From positions 6,048,501-6,112,500 of the forward strand of contig CM043968.1 of the NCBI GenBank assembly GCA_014529385.2: a stretch of DNA of 64,000 nt. Direction: 5' to 3'. Made by a program: the position numbers and the translations under genes. Below the pieces are notes generated by a model. That model searched no databases, was not told the DNA's origin, and saw nothing but the letters and a program-made list of their open reading frames with translations. The stretch is from Adiantum capillus-veneris (lineage: Eukaryota > Streptophyta > Polypodiopsida > Polypodiales > Pteridaceae). Every line of letters starts with the position of its first letter. Position 1 is the first letter of the stretch. Shown in pieces: positions 44,992 through 56,515 of the stretch.

Positions 44992-45692
44992 TACGGCATC
45001 GGCTACTTGATTGTGCTTGCCAGGAATGTGAACAATGTGAAAATGAAATCGCAAAAGAAAAATTTTTCCCACCTCATTTTTTTGTCAGAAAGCTTGGTTT
45101 GTGTCATGAAGTATTTGAGATTCTAGTGATCTGTTTCAATGATGAAGGGTGTCCCAAGTAAGTAATGCTTCCATGTATCCAAGGCATGTAAGACAGCTAA
45201 AAGATCTTTTTCATAGATGCCAAGAATTGTCTCATGATAGTGCAATCATCGACTCTTATATGCTATGGCATGCCCTTCTTGAAGTAGTGCCGCTCCAAGC
45301 CAATCACCACTTGCATCACAATGGACCTCAAATTTTTTTGAGAGGTCCACTAGCACTAAGACAGGTTGAGATGTGAGTCTCTCTTTAAGCTAGTCAAAGG
45401 ATTTTCTCTCCTTGTCACTCCATACATACTTGACATTCTTCTTGGTCAAATCGTGTAGTGGTCTTGTTATGGCCAAGAATTTTGTAATGAATCTTCTATA
45501 GTATAAACACATTTTAATAAAACTTTATAGCTCATGTAGATTCCCTGGTTCATGCCATTCATTCATCAATTCAACCTTGTTGGAGCCATACAGATACCAT
45601 CATTTATGATAATATGACCTAAATATTGAATCTCTTCTAATAAGAATTCACTCTTTTTGCGATTAATGAATAACGTATTCTCTTGAAATGCT
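44992..45692 (-). pseudogene. Family B-type RT C-terminus and RNase H, downstream half of a split element
   Basis: On the minus strand the sequence begins at the insertion border with FQENTLFINRKKSEFLLEEI and LGHIIINDGI, then RNase H remnants (about 45400-45100), and ends with FHFHIVHIPGKHNQVADA near 45000. Its upstream half is at 61719-64000. Homology ends abruptly at 44992 against the repeat cluster. Confidence 0.8.
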
Positions 45693-45697
45693 TGAAA
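45693..45697. repeat. Target-site duplication TGAAA (left)
   Basis: It matches 61714-61718 and flanks the copia unit 45698-61713. Confidence 0.75.
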
Positions 45698-45895
45698 TGA
45701 AGAGTGCAGTGTGTAGAATGCATGCATACGGTGCGCTGTGTGTGCGTGCAGGGAGGGGAGAAGGAAAGAGTACAAGGTGCTATGTGGCTGGAGAAAGTCT
45801 CAAAGTGATCTTCCCCTTATTTTGTGAATATCTACAAGAATAAGGTCAGTGGGCGACCGAACACTAGACGTCCGGTCCTGAGCAATGGCAGAGCG
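45698..45895 (-). repeat. 3' LTR of the outer copia element
   Basis: About 200 bp, aligned by eye with 61513-61713: shared TGAAGAGTG end, TGCATGCAT, CACTGACCTTATTCTTGTA (minus) and the ACGTC / CCGG words. Its U3 edge is altered: after the PPT-like TTGGGAGG the first TGTTGGGG bases are missing. Confidence 0.75.
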
Positions 45896-46234
45896 CCACC
45901 TCCCAATTAAAGGTGAATGTGCCAATAAGTGGGTGCTACTGGCTAAACTACTATTATGTACTAGAAAATGGTTGAGAGACTCTCTCAACCTACACCTACT
46001 GGCTGGTTCAATTGATCTACATGCAACCGTATCAGCTCTAGTGATAGGAGATCGTGCATATCCACACTAGAGCCTACATGTAAATCCTGCAAACAATTTT
46101 GTATGGTTTGAAAAACTTCACTATGCATCATGTTAGTGTCAGTCATCGTATGACTGACAATCTCTACTACAAATGCTCCCACTGCAGTTGCTAGGTCAGG
46201 CCTCGATACTAGTAGGTCGTACATGAGACGCCCG
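45896..46234 (-). pseudogene. Outer copia RT C-terminal remnant and 3' UTR
   Basis: The minus strand at 46224-45985 reads MYDLLVSRPDLATAVGAFVV, matching the copia RT tail motif (compare MFAMVSTRPADIAYVVG at 47010-46960). After a collapsed interval it ends in the PPT region. It is cut by the inner copia LTR at 46235. Confidence 0.55.
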
Positions 46235-46411
46235 TGTAGATCTTGTCATGCGGTGAGTGCAAGAGAGGGAAGGAGAGAAGGGATGGAATGAACTTAGACA
46301 CTGTGTTTTATGGAGCTATGAGAGGGAGAATACCTCTCACTCCTTATTCCTCATTATGACCAATAATGAATAAGTGGATGGGCGCCCGACCACGGGGCCT
46401 AAAACCCAACA
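46235..46411 (-). repeat. 3' LTR of the inner copia element
   Basis: On the minus strand it starts TGTTGGGTTTTAGGCC after the PPT AAGTGGGAGAT (46412-46422) and ends near TGACAAGATCTACA. The lower border is estimated by analogy with the LTR at 12676. Confidence 0.6.
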
Positions 46412-46422
46412 ATCTCCCACTT

Positions 46423-48180
46423 GAAGGCCAACATGGCCCAAGTGGCTAGAGAATGAAGGGGCTACTATTTACAAATGTATAAAACGTAAAGCATGACCCT
46501 AGCTTCACCCTACACCCATCATCTCTATGCAATGTGTGAACCACTCTGAGGCTAAGCTCTTTGTTAGAGCATCTGTTGGGTTTTCATCCTTGTGAACTTT
46601 GACTAACTGAATGCGTTTGCTAGGCAAAATATCTTGTACCACATGATACCTAACATCTATATGTTTTGACTTGGAGTGAAGCACGGGCTTCTTTGCTAAC
46701 GCAATCACACTCTGACTGTCACAACGTAGCACTGGAGTCTGGTGTATAACGAAGTCTCCCACTAGATGAGATAACCACACAGCTTCCTTGTACTAGAACT
46801 AGAAACTACAACATACTCTGCCTCAGTGTGGTGGAAGACGAAGTGCAATTTTGGATGCATGATCTCCATGAAACTGCCGCTCCAGCAAACGAGAAAGCAT
46901 AACAAGATGCGGATCACTGCTTCCCAATGATTTCTACCTGGATTTTCCATAAACCTACTGACCACTCCCACTACATATGCAATGTCTGCTGGCCGTGTGC
47001 TAACCATAGCGAACATGAGACTGCCACCTACCAAAGAATACGACACCTTTGCCATCTCTCCCTTTTCAACAACCCAATTTGGGACACTCATGCTTGCTAA
47101 GTTTTTTGTATGCAGCCATAGGGGTACTCAATGCTTTCTTCCCTTGCATATCAAAACTCTGCAAGACCTTGTGAATATGCGCTTCCTGTGAAAGTTCAAG
47201 TATACCACGTTTGCAATCTCTCTTGATACGCATACCAAGAAAATGATGTGCATCACCCAAATATTTCATAGCAAACTGATTGCTTAAGGCATCCTTGAGA
47301 AGTGCAATCTCATCTTTTGACTTTCCGGCTATGAGCATATCATCCACGTACCAAATCAGAATGATGAGGGAACCATTGTTCAACCTCTTTGTGTACATAA
47401 CCCTGGGACTGAATGTACTTATCAAACTTGATGCATCATTGCCTCCAACCTTGCTTTAATCCATACAAAGATTTCTTGAGTCTACAGACCAATTCGGCCC
47501 ATGTCGGCTTCTCAGCCTTTATCGCAAAACCTTCTGGTTGTTTCATGTAAACATCCTCTTCAAGATCCCCATGCAGAACACTGTCTTCACATCCATTTGT
47601 ACCAATTCCAAGTCCTCTTGATGGATCTAGACCAAGCACAAGACGCAATGTAGTCATCTTGACCACTGGAGAAAAGATTTCATTGAAATCCAAGCCTTTC
47701 GTTTGCTTGAACCCTTTTGCAACCAATCTTTCCTTATACTTAGGCTCGGGATCATGTGTGATATACTTCTTCTTGTACACCCATTTGCATGGCAATGCTT
47801 GTTTACCTGCAGGTAACTTTGTCAAATCCCAAGTTTCATTGGCTAAGATTGAGTTATACTCAAATTGCATAGCCTCTTCCCACTTCACGCTATCATCCAT
47901 TCGAATGGCCTCTTTGTAGCAAGTGGGTTCACTGCAATCAGTGACTAGCAAGTAGTCTAATCCTAGCTCAAAACACTCGGGTGCACGAGATGTACAAGTA
48001 GATCTCTGAAGTGCCTGACTGCTGAATTCCGCTCTCTGTGGAGCAACATGTGTGTGTACTAGTGGAAGGTGCATCACTAGCACGTCCAACATTATGTGTA
48101 ACTGGCAGGGAGGAAACATCCTCAAACCATATTCTACAATAATGTATTTCACTGGCTTTCTATGCATCTTAAACTTGTTG
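46423..48180 (-). pseudogene. Inner copia RT and RNase H
   Basis: On the minus strand: WDLTKLPAGKQALPCKWVYK, RLVAKGFKQTKGLDFNEIFS, VCRLKKSLYGLKQ, the ILIWYVDDMLIAG box near 47340, then MRIKRDCKRGILELSQEAHI. RNase H follows with LRCDSQSVIALAKKPVLHSK and HIDVRYHVVQDILP (to 46505). Frame breaks lie near 47430 and 46770. The domain order RT-RNase H after integrase is diagnostic of Ty1/copia. Confidence 0.9.
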
Positions 48181-49010
48181 AAATATCACATGTGAGCTAC
48201 GTATGACCTTCTTAGATTCTGAGTGCCAGAGACAATATCCCATCTATTCATCTACACCATATCCAATGAAGATGCACTTGTGTGATTTGGGGTCCAACTT
48301 TTGTCTAAGCGCTTTTGGCACATGTGAGAATGCCTAACACCCAAACACACATAATTTGTCATAGATGGGCTCTTTGCCCCTCCACATCTCCTGTGGAATA
48401 TTGTACTTTAGTGGTGTACTAGGTGATTGATTGATCAAGTAAACAGCCATCATAACAGCTTCTCCCCAAAAATTTTGAGGTAAGTTGGCTGTAGACAACA
48501 TAGAAGTGACCCGTTCTTGAATGGTTCTATTCATCCTCTCAGTCACACCATTTTGGGCGGGTGTGTAAGGCATGGTATATTGTCTTCTAATGCCTCTTTA
48601 ATTGCAAGATCCCTTGCACTCGGAGGAGATGTACTCGCCTCCATTGTCACTGCCCAAAGCTTTAAGCTTTCTGCTGGATTGATTCTCTACCAATGCTAAG
48701 AAATTCTGAAAGACACTAAAGACGTCGCTCTTTTGCTTCAAGAGATAAACCCACACCTTTCTAGTAGAGTTTTCTATGAATGTTAGGAATTATAATGCTC
48801 CCCCTAGAGATTTGACTGGCATAGGTCTGCACAAGTCACTATGAACAAGATCTAGACGACTCCCTAACTCCTTGTCCAAAGGCGTTGATGTCAACCTAGT
48901 CTGTTTTCCATAGATACAATGCTCACATAAAGAGAAATAAGAGTAATTGAACACAGGGATATAACCAGTATGCTACAAGACTTTCATTCCCTTTTGACTC
49001 ATATGTCCTA
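48181..49010 (-). pseudogene. Inner copia integrase
   Basis: The minus strand encodes a LDLVHSDLCRP-type first Asp, an SDNGGEY second Asp (about 48640) and PAQNGVTERMNRTIQERVTS with the Glu (48560-48500), then NLPQNFWGEAVMMAVYLINQ. Stops break the N-terminal half. Confidence 0.85.
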
Positions 49011-49553
49011 GCCGGCTATGCCATCCTCTGTAAACAATAGCTCAGCTACACAAATAGATTTCTCTTTCATAGAAGAGACATAAAGTGAGTACAATGGGGC
49101 AGATTTTTGGCCTTTAAGCACGACCAAATTTCCCTTCTTGATAATCCAAGAACCATGAGCAAATATGGTAATGTAACCCAAATCATCCAGCTGTCCAACT
49201 GACATCAAACTCTTTGTCAATTTGGGTACATGTCTGATGTTGTGCAGCATAAACTCAGTGCCATTATGCATAGAAAAGTTGATGCTGCCCACACTGCATA
49301 TATCAAGCTCATAAGAATTGCCTAGATTCATTGTGCCATTTGTGGCAGTGTATGTAGAAAACCACTCCTTGTGAGGAGTCACGTGAAAGCCAGCACCACG
49401 TGAGTCCACAATCCAATTCTGTGCATAACACTCGTCAAGAGCTAACAATCCATCAGAACTCAAAACTGATGTAAAAATCAACACATCATTTAACACTTCA
49501 AAAACTTTTTCAATGGCTAGAGACTCAACCACATTAATTTCTTCAATCTTCAC
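49008..49553 (-). pseudogene. Inner copia protease and pre-integrase region
   Basis: NWIVDSRGAGFHVTPHKEWF (about 49420-49360) is the copia protease active site with DSG altered to DSR. It is followed by the pre-integrase domain (FMLHNIRHVPKLTKSLMSVG) and the stop at 49008. Confidence 0.8.
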
Positions 49554-50378
49554 GTTGCTTTTAGATTTTTCAGACTTTTCTTTTTCTTTGCCCTTTTCTC
49601 GCTACATTATGTGACAATCTTCCTTCAAGTGTCCCATTTTATGGCAGTAGTAACACTCTACATTTCGCATGTCTTTGCTGCGACTCTTGCTACAACCTTG
49701 CCTGCAATCCTGTGAATGACCACGGCTATGACCATGTTACCTTTGCTTGTCACGATTGCTACTATCCACATATGCATCACCATGCCCACTTGCATCAAGA
49801 GATTGATGTTGAATCTCCTCAGTGAGCAATGCACCAGCAACACCACTGAAATCTAGCTAGTCATTGGGTGAAGAGTTGCTTATAGTTGTGTTGTAGGTAT
49901 CCCATGATAATGGTAGCAAACTTAGCAAGAAAATGGTCTTCATTTCATCATCAAAATTGAGACCTTTCAAAGTAAGCAATGAAAACAGGTTGTTGAACTC
50001 GTTCAAGTGAGAACTAAGATTACTATCTTCTTTCCTGTTCATGCACATCAATTTCTTCATTAAGAAAACCTTGTGTGAGATGTTGTTTCCATCCCAAGCC
50101 TGACATAGAGCATCCCACAAATCTTTGGCATTGGTCTTAGCCATTATGGTAAAGTAAATGGATTCACCAAGGTGCAGGAGAATGGTCACCATAGCACGCC
50201 CATTCAAGTCATCCCACTCATTATTAGTGTACGCATTCTCTCTTCTTGCACGCAAGGGTGCTATCAAGCCTTTGTTGATCAAAACATCTTGCATATGCTT
50301 CTGCCAAATGACAAAGTTTGAACGATCAAACTTTTTGATGTAGTACTCTTCTCTTTTGGAAGCACTATTTGCAGCCAT
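49554..50378 (-). pseudogene. Inner copia gag with CCHC knuckle
   Basis: The start is at 50378 (MAANSASKREEYYIKKFDRS). SNFVIWQKHMQDVLINKGL and LFSLLTLKGLNFDDEMKTIF are typical of the copia gag family (UBN2-like). A stop at 49857 is followed by an out-of-register tail carrying CYYCHKMGHLKEDC (about 49655-49610), a good CCHC knuckle. Confidence 0.85.
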
Positions 50379-51530
50379 GATTAAGAGAATGTAGCCAAAA
50401 ACTTTATGGTGAATTGCATGGGATAATTTCGGCAGAGTTTCCCTTAGAATAGGAGAGAAATCTCAAACCAAAAGTAGTAAAATCACTGTGTAAGAACAGC
50501 TAGAAGTGCCAAGAACGCATAAAATGGACTCGCGGGAAAAATCTTGCACAGTCTCCTTTGTATGAGGAGTGAAAACTCAACTCAAAAATGCATAAATTTC
50601 TCAAAATAACCACTAGGCATCAACTGCTCAAAAAACCATTGTTGTGTGACCACCAACTCGTTGTCAAAAGCAAAAAAAATGCCCAGATACATGTCATATG
50701 GCAAGGGTACCATAAGAGGGGAGCTCAAGCTACCAGTATCATCGAAGGTATCTCAACATTTGAGAATACCCCAGCTCAAAGAAAACCTCACGCTATTGAC
50801 CCTCCAAAGGCTAATGTAGACACAAAAGGACTAGCCACAGTCTCAGAAAGGGCTCTTTTGGTTTGAATCTCAGAAACGATCGAGAAAACTACTAAAATAT
50901 CTAGAAAATGGCTCCACACGTAGTACAATAGGCATTGTCCACAACTCAACGTACACTAGAGCTCTCAAAAGAGCTCAGTAGCACTTGGTGTGCTGAAACA
51001 AAAAAAAAAGTATCTGCCAACATATCTATCCGCAGAGAAACTGCTGTCAAATTGACTACCAAAGTCGCTTGAAAAGCGTTGTCTATAAGTTTCTAGAAAC
51101 TTGGAGAATCTATGTGTAAACGGACTTAAAAGCCCTCTGTAACCTGCGTGTTGGTGTAGATATGTGCTGATATTTTCCGCCGGGCAAAAATGCGCTAGTC
51201 AAATAGCTGCTAAAGGTGTCGTAGCCAAAAACCGTGCCGTAAGGTCCGATCTGTGCGCTCGGTGTTGATGTCAGGTGTCACTCCTCTATGGTAGAGGCAC
51301 CTCACCCGTGCATGTCACAAGCATGATTGTCCGTGGGAAAGTGCTCGTCCACGGGAATACTTGATGTCGGGGTCGGATGTCGAAAATCCATTGCAATGAG
51401 AGATGATGTCGAGCCAATATCAAATAGCAAGAATCGATTTCAAAATCGATGTGCTGGTGCGGAGTAGCAAGTTGCCAATGTTGACGAGGCCGCTTTCACT
51501 GATGTCTGAGATGTGGTGTCGGTATTGGAG

Positions 51531-51620
<90 letters not shown>

Positions 51621-52496
51621 CAATCAATCAATCAATCAATGCATGCAAGTGGTGACGATGTCGATGTTTCCTTTCGCCGTTGGACGGAAGCCTCCAAATC
51701 CAAGATGAACGAAGCACTCTGATGCTTGAGAGTGGCCCTGGGAGAACTCTCTCATCCACTCACTCTCTCTCCCCCACATCTCTCTATATTTGAATCTCTC
51801 AACACACTCTTGCACTCGCTATCTCTCAAGCTACTTGGGAGTGTATGTGAGAGCGGGTTCGAGGAGTCAAGGGTATGGTGTCAAAGGCCTTTGGTGGGAG
51901 TGATCCCTTGCACACACCATAGTGTGTAAATCAAAGATATTTTATTTTTTATTTTTTTGCATTTGGCTGGCAGCACTGACGAGCTCTGTCTGCCACAATT
52001 GACAAGCGGCTACAGACTAATATCTGACAAGTTGGATTTCGGTAGAGGGTGTGTGGTCATTGTGGCTTCAACTCACGAGCTCGATTGGCGTGTGTGCGCC
52101 TCGTTGCCTGCTCAATTTGCTACTGATGCTATCAACCCTGGCTCGCGACTGGCTGCTACCCAATTCTCCTTGGCTCGTTCACTGGTGTTGCTCGATTCTC
52201 CTTGCGTTTCCTTCTTCAAGCCCTCAAGCTTGTTTGCAAATCTTCAGTTTCAAAGCTTTCCCAATTTCTGCTCGACCTCCTCTACTGCACGTTTTGCTCT
52301 TAATTGCCTTCTGTATCTGATTCGATGCAGCCTGATGAGCTTCAATTGCTTTCTCAAGAAATTCCAAAGCTCATCCTGATTTTCTCCTTTGCCTGACTTT
52401 GCAGATCCACCCCAAGCTCTCAAGATTCCTCCTTTGCTTGGGGTCGCTTCACCTGTAGTTAATCGAGGCTCGGGAGTCGTGCTCCTGGGCTCTAAT
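50379..52496 (-). other. Long leader of the inner copia, with (CT)n(CAAT)n
   Basis: About 2.1 kb without convincing ORFs, containing (CT)n at 51536-51617 and (CAAT)n at 51617-51640. The last part (about 51960-52496) resembles 61060-61510, the leader of the outer copia. It ends in GCTCTAAT (52489-52496), the inner half of a decayed tRNA-Met primer site, cut by the next LTR. Confidence 0.6.
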
Positions 52497-53112
52497 TGTT
52501 AAGTATGGAGACTGATTTACCCCTTGTATTTTTTTTGTATTGAAAATGCACATTTGTAAGGCCCCCGTTAAGAGGAGAATCCATCGTGCATGAAGAAAAA
52601 TCACTCGCCAAAAACCAAAATTTTCACCACTAGTTTCGAGCAAAGCTTGAGATTGGCTTTGCCAGAATATTATGAATAGACGGCGGACAAAAAGTGGTCA
52701 AAAAATGGTTGGTTAGTCGGTAGTCAATGGTCGATGGCCAGTGGTCAAAAGTCCATGGCCGATGGCTGATTTCAAACGCAGACTTGTCTTCTCAAGGGCG
52801 GCCACACATGGGCAGATTGAAGGGTCCAATTTGGACTTGTTAACACAAGGGTGGCTACACACGGCTGCCTCTCATGAGAGAGAGGGCAGCCCTTTTGGAC
52901 TATAAAAAAATGCCTCTTCTACACACAAAAAAATGGATTGTGAAGAAGCATTGTGAAGTTGATGTGAGGTGGTGAGAGTGAAGCAATGCGGGAGATCCAA
53001 AAGGGTATAATCCCTTTGTAATCTACTTCTTGTTTTGAAGTACTAAAGCCATTGAGTGGCTACTTTCCCATGGACGTAGCCCACATTGGGTGAACCATGT
53101 GTATCGTGTGTG

Positions 53113-53177
<65 letters not shown>

Positions 53178-53276
53178 CTCTCTACTCTACTCTATAATCT
53201 CTCGTGTGTGAAAATTATCTCTCTCCATTAAGTAAACTACTCATTTATCTACTTACCTATGTCCTATTTCTTTACA
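52497..53276 (+). repeat. 5' LTR of the plus-strand copia
   Basis: It starts TGTTAAGTATGGAGACTG and ends TTTCTTTACA, 780 bp, followed by AC and a perfect primer site. It contains a (CT)n array (53112-53174). No matching 3' LTR is present in the window. Confidence 0.75.
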
Positions 53277-53278
53277 AC

Positions 53279-53290
53279 TGGTATCAGAGC
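53279..53290 (+). promoter_or_regulatory. Primer-binding site TGGTATCAGAGC
   Basis: Exact complement of the initiator tRNA-Met 3' segment used by plant copia elements. Confidence 0.9.
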
Positions 53291-53349
53291 AAGGTTTTCT
53301 CGTAGCTAAAGTAACTCAAGGAAAGGATTCCTTAAATTGAGTGGGAGTA

Positions 53350-54272
53350 ATGGTGGAGGAAGGGAAGCTCAAGATTGAGAAGTTAACGGCAAGAACTACT
53401 AACACTAGGAGATGCAGATTGAAGACTATCTCTACCAGAAGGACCTTTATTTGCCACTAGGCAGTCTTGCGAAGAAGCTTGCAATGATGGCAGATGAAGC
53501 ATGGATTGTCCTTGACCGAAAAGCACTGGGAACAATCTGGTTAAGCTTGGCATCAATGGTGGCCTTCAATGTTTCGAAGATGAAGACCACGAAGAACTTG
53601 AGGAAGTCACTTGACAGTCTCTATGAGAAACCATCAGCATCCAATATGGTATTTCTCATGAAGTGCCTGTTCAATCTAAAGATGGTAGAGAATCGTTCAA
53701 TTGCAGAACACCTAAATGACTAACACCAACATAAGTCAACTTTGATCGGTGAAAATAAATTTTGATGATGAAGTGCGAGCTCTCCTTATACTATTGTCTC
53801 TACAGGATAGTTGGGATAGCCTTGTGATGGCTGTAAGTAATTCTATCTCTGGTACAAATACTCTTAAGTTTGATGATGTTGTGGATGTTCTCCCTAAGTG
53901 AGGAAATGCGAAGGAGAATCACAGGAGAAATCATCAAGTGTTGCACTATTAGTGGAAACAAGAGGAAGGCCTAAGGAGAGGTTCAAAAACCAAAAGGGTT
54001 GTGATCGCTCAAGGAGAAGCAAGTCACGCACAAAGTCAGTTCTTGAATGTGGGAACTGCGGCAAGAAGGGCCACATCAAGAAGGATTGTTGGTCAAAGAA
54101 GAAGAAGGAGTTGGAGTCTCAAGACTACAAGCCAACATCAGAGGCCAATGTGGCAGGTAAAGTAGAGCAAGATTCTCTGATTCTCTCATTAGACAATGTG
54201 TCTAATTCTTGGATAGTAGATTATGGGTCTTCATTCCATGCAACACCACACAAGCAACATTTCCAAGATTAG
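53350..54272 (+). pseudogene. Plus-strand copia gag and start of protease
   Basis: Gag pieces MQIEDYLYQKDLYLPLGSLA and KSLDSLYEKPSASNMVFLMK, then after a frameshift LPDSWDSLVMAVSNS-like sequence near 53800-53900, and a CCHC knuckle CGNCGKKGHIKKDC (about 54046-54087). The protease loop SWIVDYGSSFHATPHKQHF has DSG altered to DYG. The stop TAG at 54270-54272 truncates it. Confidence 0.85.
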
Positions 54273-55460
54273 ACCAAAGGTAATTTTGGGTATGTATACT
54301 TGGGAGATGATGAAGCTTGTGAAATTGTCGTCAAAGGTATAGTTTGTGTCAAACTGCTAATGGAAATGAATGGAAGCTTAAATATGTTAGGCGTGTTCCT
54401 TCTCTTCCCAAGAATTTGATCTCTACATGACAATTGGATGATGAAGGTCACATCATTTGTATTCGACAAAAAATGGTGGAAGATCTTAAAGGGATCTTTG
54501 GTGCCTGCCAAAGGAAAAAAGGTTGGTACACTTTACTTGTGTACTTTCAACTCGCAATCTTCAGCTTGTGCAACAACTACAGAAGTTGACAGTGTGGTGT
54601 GGCACTATCGGCTTGGGCATATGAGTGCCAAAGGAATGCAAATCCTTCAAACAAAGAAGCTTCTACCAAGTTCCAAAGAAGTGGACTTAGAGTTCTGTGA
54701 AGATTGTGTTTATGGAAAACAAAAGAGGGTAAAATTTCAAAAATCAGGAAATGAAAGAAAAAATAAAAAACTTGAGTTGGTTCATTTTGATGTTTGGGGT
54801 CCTGCAAGTACACCATCACTTGGTGACTCATTGTACTATGTAACATTCATAGATGATGCGACTAGGAAAACATGGGTTTATATAATGAAGAATAAATTTG
54901 ATGTGTTTTCCATATTTCAAAGGTGGAAAGCCTTTGTGGAGAATGAAACAGGTACTAAGATTAAATGCCTCAGATCCGACAATGGAGGCGAATATTGCAG
55001 CCAAGCTTTTGAAAGCTTTTGTGCTAGCAATGGAATTCGGAGGCAAAAGACAACCCCAAGGACACCTCAACAAAATGGGATTTCAGAAAGGATGAACAGG
55101 ACAATCACAGAGCGAGCACGAAGCATGCGGCTACATGCAGGCCTACCGCTTGAGCTTTGGGTGGAAGCAGTAAGTATGTTAGTGTACTTAATCAACCGGT
55201 CACCCTCAACGGCATTGGATGGAGGAGTTCCAGAGGAGGTGTGGACAGGTAAACCAGTGAACTATTCATTTCTCAAAGTGTTTGGGTGCAAGGCTTTCAT
55301 GCACATAGATAAAAGCCTAAGGTCAAAGATAGATGCAAAGTCCAAAAAGTGTTTCTTCATCGGCTTTGGAGAAGGTGACTTTGGGTATCGCCTATGGAAT
55401 CTTGAAGATGGTAAAATCTTTAGGAGTAGGGATGTAATCTTTAACGAATAAAATATATAC
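54273..55460 (+). pseudogene. Plus-strand copia integrase, open frame
   Basis: Open from 54438 to 55451: the pre-integrase zinc region WHYRLGHMSAKGMQILQ and FCEDCVYGKQKRV, first Asp in ELVHFDVWGPA, second in CLRSDNGGEYC, Glu in QQNGISERMNRTITERA, then NRSPSTALDGGVPEEVW. All catalytic residues are visible. The frame ends with IFRSRDVIFNE before a stop. This is the best-preserved domain of the element. Confidence 0.9.
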
Positions 55461-56515
55461 AGAGATTACTTAGAAAGAAAACAAACAAAAGAAACAGGTG
55501 ATGCTTATATGGAGCTTGAGGACGATGAAGACTCAAGGAGTGCAAAAACGGTGACAATGTACAACAATGTCAACCAAATGAGGAGCCTCAACCTATTCCC
55601 CGAAGATCTACAAGAGCAAGTAGACCTCTAGAAAGGTTTATTCCTTCCTTCAACCGTCTCTTGATCTCAGATTCTAGAGAGCCGGAATCATACGGGGAAG
55701 CTATGCAACACAAATCCAAAGAAGAATGGATAAAGAGCATGCAAGTGGAGATGGACTCATTACATCACAACAAAACATGCAAGTTGGTTGAGTCAGTGAG
55801 TTGCCTAAAGGTAAGCAGGCACTTCAAAACAAATGGGTGTACAAGTTGAAGGAAAAATAAGGTGGGAAGAAAAGGTACAAGTCTAGGCTTGTGGTAAAAC
55901 GGTTTTCTCAAAAGAAAGGTATTGACTTCAATGAAATATTTTCTCCCGTTGTAAAAATGAACTCAATTTGTCTTAAGCCTTGTGGCTTCTCATGATTTAA
56001 ATCTTGAGCAAATGGATGTAAATACGTCATTCCCTCAAGGTGACTTAGAGGAGGAAATTTACATGTTTCAACCAAAGGGGTATGAAATAAAAGGTAAGGA
56101 GAAAATGGTTTGCAGATTAAAGAAAAGCTTTTATGGTTTAAAGCAAGCATCAAGATAGTGGTACCTGAAGTTTGATCGATGGATGTTGGATCATGAACTC
56201 ACAAAATGCAACTCAGATCACTCTGTCTACACAAAGAATTTGGGAGATCGGAAGTTCATCATCCTAATGTTGTATGTTGATGACATGCTGATTGCAAGTG
56301 CTAACATGCAAGACATCAAAGACCTTAAAGAGGAGCTGTCTAAATCTTTTTTGATGAAAGATTTAGGTGTTGCAAAGAGGATACTTGGTGTGAAGATATC
56401 AAGGGACAAGACGAAGAAGACAATAAAGCTATCTCAAGAGGATTACATCAAGAAGGTACTAGAAAGGTTTGTAATGCAAAATGAGAAAATGGTTTCTACA
56501 CCTTTGGCATAGACT
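55461..56515 (+). pseudogene. Plus-strand copia RT, truncated
   Basis: RT fragments in shifting frames: YGEAMQHKSKEEWIKSMQVE, KGIDFNEIFSPVVKMNSI-like sequence, VCRLKKSFYGLKQASR and LMLYVDDMLIASANMQDIKD (YVDD near 56273). Homology stops after KMVSTPLA at 56512. RNase H, the PPT and the 3' LTR are absent. Confidence 0.85.

Noticed and set aside
45985-46224. Independent small gene
   Set aside because: SRPDLATAVG matches the copia RT tail motif, and it lies between copia LTRs.
53279-53290. Possible tRNA-Met gene
   Set aside because: Only the 12 bases complementary to the tRNA 3' segment are present, at an LTR edge. This is a primer-binding site.
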